Assembly: GCA_024401095.1 (NCBI GenBank)
Contig: JAKSLR010000010.1
Location: 17,756 to 81,755 of the forward strand
From: Bacteroidaceae bacterium
Lineage (GTDB): Bacteria > Bacteroidota > Bacteroidia > Bacteroidales > Bacteroidaceae
Direction: 5' to 3'
Length of the DNA stretch: 64,000 nt
Both the position numbers and the translations under genes were made by a program. This document shows positions 60,343 through 64,000 of this stretch, in pieces (the stretch's first letter is position 1; each line of letters opens with the position of its first letter). The notes under the pieces are model-generated. The model ran no database searches. It had not been told where the DNA came from and saw nothing but the letters and a program-made list of their open reading frames with translations.

Positions 60343-61362
60343 ATGATTAGAGAAGTAAAGTTTGAGTCTCAGGACCGCCGTATTGCACAGATCTTGGCTT
60401 GTTTGAACAAGCACGGCATCGCTTCTATCGAGGAGGCTAACGAAATCTGCGAGGCTGCAGGTTTGGATCCATACAAGACATGTGAGGAAACTCAGATGAT
60501 CTGTTTCGAGAACGCTAAGTGGGCTTACGTAGTAGGTACTGCTATCGCTCTGAAGGAGAAGGCAAAGGACGCTGTTGAGGCAGCTAACTACATTGGTGAG
60601 GGTCTGCAGTCATTCTGTATCCCTGGTTCTGTAGCTGATGACCGTAAGGTAGGTATCGGCCACGGTGAGTTGGCAGCTCGTCTGCTCCAGCCAGACACCA
60701 AGTGTTTCGCTTTCTTGGCAGGTCACGAGTCATTCGCAGCTGCTGAGGGTGCTATCAAGATTGCTCAGATGGCTAACAAGTCAAGACCAGCAGATAAGCC
60801 ATTGCGCTGTATCCTGAACGGTCTGGGTAAGGACGCTGCCATGATCATCTCTCGTATCAACGGTTTCACCTATGTACAGACTCAGTTCGACTATTTCACT
60901 GGTGAGTTGAAGATCGTTAAGAAGACACCTTATTCTAATGGCCCACGCGCTGCAGTTAACTGCTACGGTGCTGACGACGTTCGCGAAGGTGTAGCTATCA
61001 TGTGGCACGAGGACGTAGATGTATCAATCACTGGTAACTCTACCAACCCTACCCGTTTCCAGCACCCAACAGCTGGTACTTACAAGAAGGAGCGTACCCG
61101 CGCTGGTAAGGCATACTTCTCTGTAGCATCAGGTGGTGGTACTGGCCGTACCTTGCACCCAGATAACATGGCTGCAGGTCCTGCATCTTACGGTATGACC
61201 GATACTCTGGGTCGTATGCACTCAGATGCTCAGTTCGCTGGTTCTTCTTCAGTTCCTGCACACGTAGAAATGATGGGCTTCCTGGGTATTGGTAACAACC
61301 CAATGGTAGGTTGCTCAGTAGCTTGCGCAGTAAACGTTGACTTGGCTCTGAACAAGAAGTAA
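60343..61362 (+). CDS. GGGtGRT protein
   Basis: The protein has 339 residues and carries the name-giving motif SGGGTGRTLHP (GGGTGRT at 254-260). Other likely conserved parts are GIGHGELAARLLQPDTKCFAF near 104-124, FLAGHESFAAAEGA, and a Cys-rich end (MVGCSVACAV, Cys314 and Cys318). Ten Cys residues in all, and the pairing with a NifU-like scaffold, suggest a metal or Fe-S protein. The function is unknown. Codon use is strongly biased toward the favoured set of highly expressed genes. A perfect Shine-Dalgarno precedes it and a strong terminator follows. Confidence 0.92.
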   Translation: MIREVKFESQDRRIAQILACLNKHGIASIEEANEICEAAGLDPYKTCEETQMICFENAKWAYVVGTAIALKEKAKDAVEAANYIGEGLQSFCIPGSVADDRKVGIGHGELAARLLQPDTKCFAFLAGHESFAAAEGAIKIAQMANKSRPADKPLRCILNGLGKDAAMIISRINGFTYVQTQFDYFTGELKIVKKTPYSNGPRAAVNCYGADDVREGVAIMWHEDVDVSITGNSTNPTRFQHPTAGTYKKERTRAGKAYFSVASGGGTGRTLHPDNMAAGPASYGMTDTLGRMHSDAQFAGSSSVPAHVEMMGFLGIGNNPMVGCSVACAVNVDLALNKK

Positions 61363-61417
61363 AAAGTAGCTTTTACTCGAACGAAGTTCAAGTAATTGAT
61401 ATTTAATTACGCATATA

Positions 61418-61448
61418 AAAAGCCTCTCGGATTTTCCGAGGGGCTTTT
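61418..61448 (+). terminator. Terminator of the NifU-like/GGGtGRT operon
   Basis: A 14-bp stem (AAAAGCCTCTCGGA/TCCGAGGGGCTTTT, one G-T pair) with a TTT loop is followed by CTTTTT. Confidence 0.92.
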
Positions 61449-61456
61449 CTTTTTGC

Positions 61457-61480
61457 ACTGTCACACTGTCACGGTGTCAC
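61457..61480. repeat. GTCAC octamer repeat, left border of the accessory island
   Basis: GTCAC occurs at 61460, 61468 and 61476, a period of exactly 8 (ACTGTCAC ACTGTCAC GGTGTCAC). It overlaps the last codons and stop of the spanin-like gene. Related clusters stand at 63506 and 63627 on the other side of the cassette. Confidence 0.8.
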
Positions 61481-61903
61481 AAGATATTTAAACAGGAACA
61501 GAAGGACTAGGATGATCAATAGGTAATGGTGGGATATCTTGGTCACTTTCTTTTCTACCGTTACTATTTTTGGAATGGTGTCTGTACGGTGAATGTATGT
61601 CGTATCATGCAGGAGGCGGTAGCGATATTCTGTCAGTATTTTTTCTTTGATGAGTGTGTCTACTTTCAGGTAGGCCTGTACGAGGGTGTCGTAATGAATG
61701 ACCGACGGGGAATATCGTTCCGTGCTGTAATCCTGCACATAGATGCTGTCGTACTTCTGACGGTACTGGTAAAGGGTATCGTGAACCGTTTTCTCTACCA
61801 CCAGTGGGGAAGCTGATCTACAGCCCACTATACTCAGCAGCAGCGGGAAAACAAGGACAGGCTTTCTGAGGATTGAGGTCGTGATGGCCCAGAATCTTGG
61901 CAT
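61469..61903 (-). CDS. Unimolecular-spanin-like lipoprotein of the lysis cassette
   Basis: The protein has 144 residues. A signal peptide with lipobox LLSIVGC lipidates Cys28; the middle (about 35-120) is a polar, Tyr/Asp/Thr-rich rod (VHDTLYQYRQKYDSIYVQDY, then TTYIHRTDTIPK); and one transmembrane helix closes the protein (about 127-141, YLLIILVLLFLFKYL). An outer-membrane lipid anchor at one end and an inner-membrane helix at the other is the topology of phage u-spanins, which fuse the two membranes in the last step of lysis. The first 86 bases lie inside the amidase gene in another frame, an overlap of the sort seen among Rz/Rz1 genes. The spanin role is inferred from topology and neighbours. 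Confidence 0.72.
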   Translation of the reverse strand: MPRFWAITTSILRKPVLVFPLLLSIVGCRSASPLVVEKTVHDTLYQYRQKYDSIYVQDYSTERYSPSVIHYDTLVQAYLKVDTLIKEKILTEYRYRLLHDTTYIHRTDTIPKIVTVEKKVTKISHHYLLIILVLLFLFKYLVTP

Positions 61904-62231
61904 GTGGATAGCGTTTTTTCAGTTCAACCAATAGTTCATGTAACATTCTTTTCTGCGCTGTGGTTCTGGTATCTTTAGGATTTCCATTAGCATCTAATCC
62001 ACCAATGTAGCAGATGCCTATGGAGTTCCTGTTGTGATTCGTAACATGGGCTCCTATGCGCTCTTCCGGTCTGCCTGGGCAGAGGGTACCGTCACGGTAG
62101 ATCACATAGTGATACCCTATAGTCTGGAATCCCCTTTCACGGTGCCAACGTGTAATGTCAGCTACAGTATAGTCACGCCCTTCGGGAGTGGCTGAGCAGT
62201 GAATCACCAGGAGATCAATGTACCGTTTCAT
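61818..62231 (-). CDS. N-acetylmuramoyl-L-alanine amidase (phage endolysin type)
   Basis: The protein has 137 residues of the amidase_2/T7-lysozyme family. Zinc ligands are His11 in LLVIHCSATPEG, His116 in ILGHHDLNPQKACPCF and Cys125 in the same block, with the catalytic Lys123. Also present are IGYHYVIYRDGTL (Tyr of the active site) and GICYIGGLDANG. It has no signal peptide, so it needs a holin or lysis to reach the wall. It overlaps the holin-like gene by 4 bases upstream and the spanin-like gene by 86 bases downstream. It is short, with no C-terminal binding domain. Confidence 0.93.
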   Translation of the reverse strand: MKRYIDLLVIHCSATPEGRDYTVADITRWHRERGFQTIGYHYVIYRDGTLCPGRPEERIGAHVTNHNRNSIGICYIGGLDANGNPKDTRTTAQKRMLHELLVELKKRYPHAKILGHHDLNPQKACPCFPAAAEYSGL

Positions 62232-62434
62232 GAGGCAGGAATGTCAGACTTGTACTTGGCATCAATGCCGATGAGTGCACCTGCAAATGTAAGGATTTCT
62301 CCGAATGCCGTAAGCACTGTAGGGTCTATCACACCCGTGGGAGGAACCACGAAACTGACCGTGATGAGTGCCACCCCAAACAGAACCAGCAGCGTAGCCA
62401 GCAAGAGCTGGATGCCTGCATTTTTCTTTTTCAT
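62228..62434 (-). CDS. Holin-like small membrane protein
   Basis: The protein has 68 residues. A charged start (MKKKNAG) precedes two hydrophobic helices (about 8-30 and 40-58; LLLATLLVLFGVALITVSFV and VLTAFGEILTFAGALIGI), followed by a short polar tail. It matches a type of small protein that stands before amidase genes in Bacteroides prophages and related cassettes. Such proteins are likely holins, although this has little direct proof. It overlaps the amidase start by 4 bases (ATGA). Confidence 0.75.
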   Translation of the reverse strand: MKKKNAGIQLLLATLLVLFGVALITVSFVVPPTGVIDPTVLTAFGEILTFAGALIGIDAKYKSDIPAS

Positions 62435-62456
62435 AAGCTCTCAGTGTTTAGAGAAA

Positions 62457-62486
62457 GGGCGCCGCCTTACCGGTCAGGCAGCACCC
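62457..62486 (-). promoter_or_regulatory. GC-rich intercistronic hairpin before the holin-like gene
   Basis: GGGCGCCGCCT and AGGCAGCACCC form an 11-bp stem (two G-T pairs on the minus-strand RNA) with an 8-base loop, between the HU-HIG stop and the holin-like start. On the minus strand it is followed by TTTCTC, a weak U-run, so it may attenuate expression of the lysis genes. Confidence 0.5.
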
Positions 62487-62495
62487 GTTTCCGTG

Positions 62496-63197
62496 TTAGT
62501 CACCCATATCGTCGTCGTCACCCGATGGAGTCTGAGTGCCCTGATTACCCGATGGTGGAGTCTGGGTGTTCTGACCGCTGTTCTGCTGGGTATTATTTCC
62601 CGGGGTATTACCTGGAGTCTGGCCCGGGTTCTCCTCGGTAGTAGGCTTCTTGTCCTCGGTGGCATTCAGGTCCACGGTAGTCTCCCCTGCCTTGATGGCC
62701 TTCAGGATAGCAGCCTGAGCATCGCGGCTGGCTACCAGGTTGAATTCCGCATCGGTGAGCAGGTTCTTGAACTCAGCACCCGCATCCCAAACCACCTTTA
62801 CTCCGGTGATATTCTGGGCACTGAACTTGTCGGCACTCTCTGCTCCCTTTGAGCTCAGGTTCACGGAGAAGTCGCCCAGATCACCCAGACGGATCTTCTT
62901 GCCCTCCAGCAGCTGTTCACGCATGCAGTCCACCGCCATGTAAAGAATGGCAGAAATATCCGCGCGAGAGTAAACGCAGCCGTGGGTACTGATGTGCTTG
63001 GCAAACTTCTCGATGGTCATCACCTCGGCATACTGAGCCACGGCAAAGGCATTCTTCACTTCGGTGGCTACCAGTGCCAGGTCTTCGGGCGATGGAGTCT
63101 CTCCTGCCTTGATGGCAGCATTCATGCGGTTCTTGGCCTGATTGATTTCAAACAGGTTTGCGTTCACGGAACGCATTACAATGGAATAGTTGATCAT
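62496..63197 (-). CDS. HU-HIG family DNA-binding protein
   Basis: The protein has 233 residues. The start INYSIVMRSVNANLFEINQA and the HU-fold body (about 65-150; YSRADISAILYMAVDCMREQ, LLEGKKIRLGDLGDFSVNLS, then GAESADKFSAQNITGVKVVW) match the HU-HIG branch of the HU/IHF family that has expanded in Bacteroidetes. Residues 185-233 are a low-complexity Pro/Gly/Asn/Gln/Thr tail ending in DDDDMGD. Base composition is visibly richer in GC than in neighbouring genes. It is the first gene of the lysis cassette and probably bends or coats DNA; the role in the cassette is unknown. Confidence 0.88.
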   Translation of the reverse strand: MINYSIVMRSVNANLFEINQAKNRMNAAIKAGETPSPEDLALVATEVKNAFAVAQYAEVMTIEKFAKHISTHGCVYSRADISAILYMAVDCMREQLLEGKKIRLGDLGDFSVNLSSKGAESADKFSAQNITGVKVVWDAGAEFKNLLTDAEFNLVASRDAQAAILKAIKAGETTVDLNATEDKKPTTEENPGQTPGNTPGNNTQQNSGQNTQTPPSGNQGTQTPSGDDDDMGD

Positions 63198-63262
63198 AAG
63201 TTTTAGATTTAAGAGTTAGTTAGATGGCCCTGCAGTGGCCTGTTATCCTGTTGTATACACTG

Positions 63263-63270
63263 CAAAGATA
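63263..63270 (-). promoter_or_regulatory. -7 box of the HU-HIG/lysis cassette
   Basis: TATCTTTG followed by C on the minus strand lies 65 bases before the HU-HIG ATG. It is a normal housekeeping-type promoter. Confidence 0.6.
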
Positions 63271-63500
63271 CTACACAGAGCATCCTTTTGCAAAAAAAGA
63301 AGCAAGAACTTGTGAAAAGAGGTAGAAAAACGTAAGAAATAGGCTTGTATTTTGCTGAATATCTGCAAAATAAAGGTGTAAACAAATCACACCTTAAAAA
63401 GTAATAAAATGACATTATTTATGCCCGGAAGGACAGAAAAGTTACGATGGAAACCACACATAAGCTATCCCCAGTAAGGTCTGGAACAAACAGCTCCTGC
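63271..63500. other. Gene-free stretch upstream of the lysis cassette
   Basis: I see no coding frame with support in these 230 bases. It holds the upstream part of the HU-HIG promoter and short imperfect repeats only. Confidence 0.5.
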
Positions 63501-63505
63501 CCAGC

Positions 63506-63647
63506 GTGACGTGTGACAGCGTGACAGTGAAGTTCTGGAGCTAAAATACCCCAGAAAAAAGTTATATATTTATATATATAAATATAAAATTTCTTTTTTA
63601 CCTTTTAGGGTAATTAATGATTCACTGTCACAGCGTCACGCTGTAAC
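63506..63647. repeat. Inverted GTGAC/GTCAC octamer clusters around an AT-rich core
   Basis: GTGAC stands at 63506, 63513 and 63521, and on the opposite strand sense GTCAC stands at 63627 and 63635 with GTAAC at 63643 (steps 7-8). The inner arms share an 11-base perfect inverted repeat (ACAGTGAA / TTCACTGT with flanking GTGAC/GTCAC). The 90 bases between are almost only A and T (alternating TATATA at about 63563-63587). The layout resembles iterons beside an unwinding element, or a recombination site; the role is unknown. Confidence 0.7.
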
Positions 63648-63685
63648 AAAGGGAGGGAACTTCCTTTCAATATATTCCATTGAAA

Positions 63686-63708
63686 AAGAGTGGACCTAGT
63701 CCACTCTT
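63686..63708 (-). terminator. Terminator of the Rpn-family gene
   Basis: A 10-bp perfect stem (AAGAGTGGAC/GTCCACTCTT) with a 3-base loop is followed on the minus strand by TTTTC, 39 bases after the stop. Confidence 0.8.
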
Positions 63709-63746
63709 GATATAATGTCCAATCCTTGGGTTGGAATTTCTAAAGT

Positions 63747-64000
63747 TTATAGATTATTAATTTCTTCCAAGGTTAAGCCTGTGGCTTGCTGAATGATAGA
63801 AACATCTGTACCTAATTCCTTGAATTTTAAGGCAAGAGCTAAACGTTCTTCTGCTTTACCTTTAGCTTCCCCTTCAACACGTCCTTCTTCACGTCCTTTT
63901 GCCTCCCCTTTTTTGAATCCGTTTTCTTCGGCTAGGAACAGACCGCCGTCATAGGCTATGAAATTACGCAATTCATACTCGTACTGAACCTGTTCCTCCT
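63747..64000 (-). CDS. Rpn-family nuclease/putative transposase, C-terminal part
   Basis: The frame is open to the window edge; the visible 83 residues are the C-terminus. They read EEQVQYEYELRNFIAYDGG, then a charged repetitive linker (KGEAKGREEGRVEGEAKG) and the closing helix block ALKFKELGTDVSIIQQATGL with TLEEINNL. This tail is typical of Rpn/YhgA-like PD-(D/E)XK proteins of Bacteroidetes (recombination-promoting nucleases). The catalytic part lies outside the window. An internal TTG at 63971 is not the start. It lies beside the repeat region and lysis cassette, in keeping with an accessory locus. Confidence 0.75.
   Translation of the reverse strand, partial: EEQVQYEYELRNFIAYDGGLFLAEENGFKKGEAKGREEGRVEGEAKGKAEERLALALKFKELGTDVSIIQQATGLTLEEINNL

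Noticed and set aside
61457..61480. Coding-sequence origin for the GTCAC repeat (tail of the spanin gene)
   Set aside because: The overlap covers only the last four codons; the same octamer occurs in non-coding DNA at 63506 and 63627, so coding alone does not explain it.
62444..62852. Plus-strand frame within the HU-HIG gene
   Set aside because: It is an artefact of the GC-rich, low-complexity tail of the HU-HIG protein on the other strand.

Overview
This window is chromosomal DNA from a Bacteroidales bacterium, most likely a gut- or rumen-type Prevotella/Segatella or a close Bacteroides relative. The evidence is: promoters of the Bacteroidetes type (TAnnTTTG, often followed by GC) before many genes; almost no Shine-Dalgarno sequences; serine palmitoyltransferase for sphingolipids; many exported proteins whose signal peptide ends in ...AQ; and lineage-typical genes (tandem sensor kinase of the DUF5112/DUF5113 type, GGGtGRT protein, HU-HIG DNA-binding protein, Rpn-family nuclease tail). 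There is one tRNA (Pro, TGG). I see no rRNA, CRISPR array or insertion sequence.

Layout. 1-1712: a minus-strand operon of an ECF sigma factor, a membrane anti-sigma candidate, a small secreted protein and the start of an outer-membrane protein. 1860-6084: a two-gene glycan operon (GH13 amylase-type, GH9 endoglucanase-type). 6249-9717: nadB-nadA-nadC, the complete aspartate-to-NaMN route. 9793-14709: pepD, a small membrane protein plus Skp-like lipoprotein, then a lipid kinase transcribed away from serine palmitoyltransferase. 14820-21956: tRNA-Pro, trmN6, and an operon lon-tgt-lptG-yitT-hotdog thioesterase. 21953-30514: KDG kinase and KDPG aldolase run without a gap into a 1422-residue double-headed sensor kinase, its response regulator and a membrane protein; a LacI regulator is transcribed divergently. 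30518-47596: housekeeping genes (rsmG, MBL hydrolase, fhs, porin, yebC, pheT, dnaB, ispE, tatAC, Crp-like regulator, udk) and cell-wall or surface genes (mltF-like, SIMPL, SGNH hydrolase, small lytic transglycosylase). 48091-61362: TrpB2, an orphan hybrid-free sensor kinase, a Dna2-like nuclease-helicase, metH without its reactivation domain, smpB, and a highly expressed NifU-like/GGGtGRT pair. 61457-63650: an accessory island of visibly higher GC with an HU-HIG protein and a phage-type lysis cassette (holin-like protein, amidase endolysin, spanin-like lipoprotein), bordered by GTCAC/GTGAC octamer repeats. The window closes inside an Rpn-family gene.

The parts most worth following are the lysis cassette with its overlapping spanin candidate and flanking repeats; the NifU-like/GGGtGRT pair; the fused tandem kinase coupled to the KDG pathway; the structured leader with a 15-codon ORF before the small transglycosylase; a four-unit palindrome array between rsmG/MBL and fhs; and three genes whose promoters lie so close to the start codon that the mRNAs should be leaderless or nearly so.
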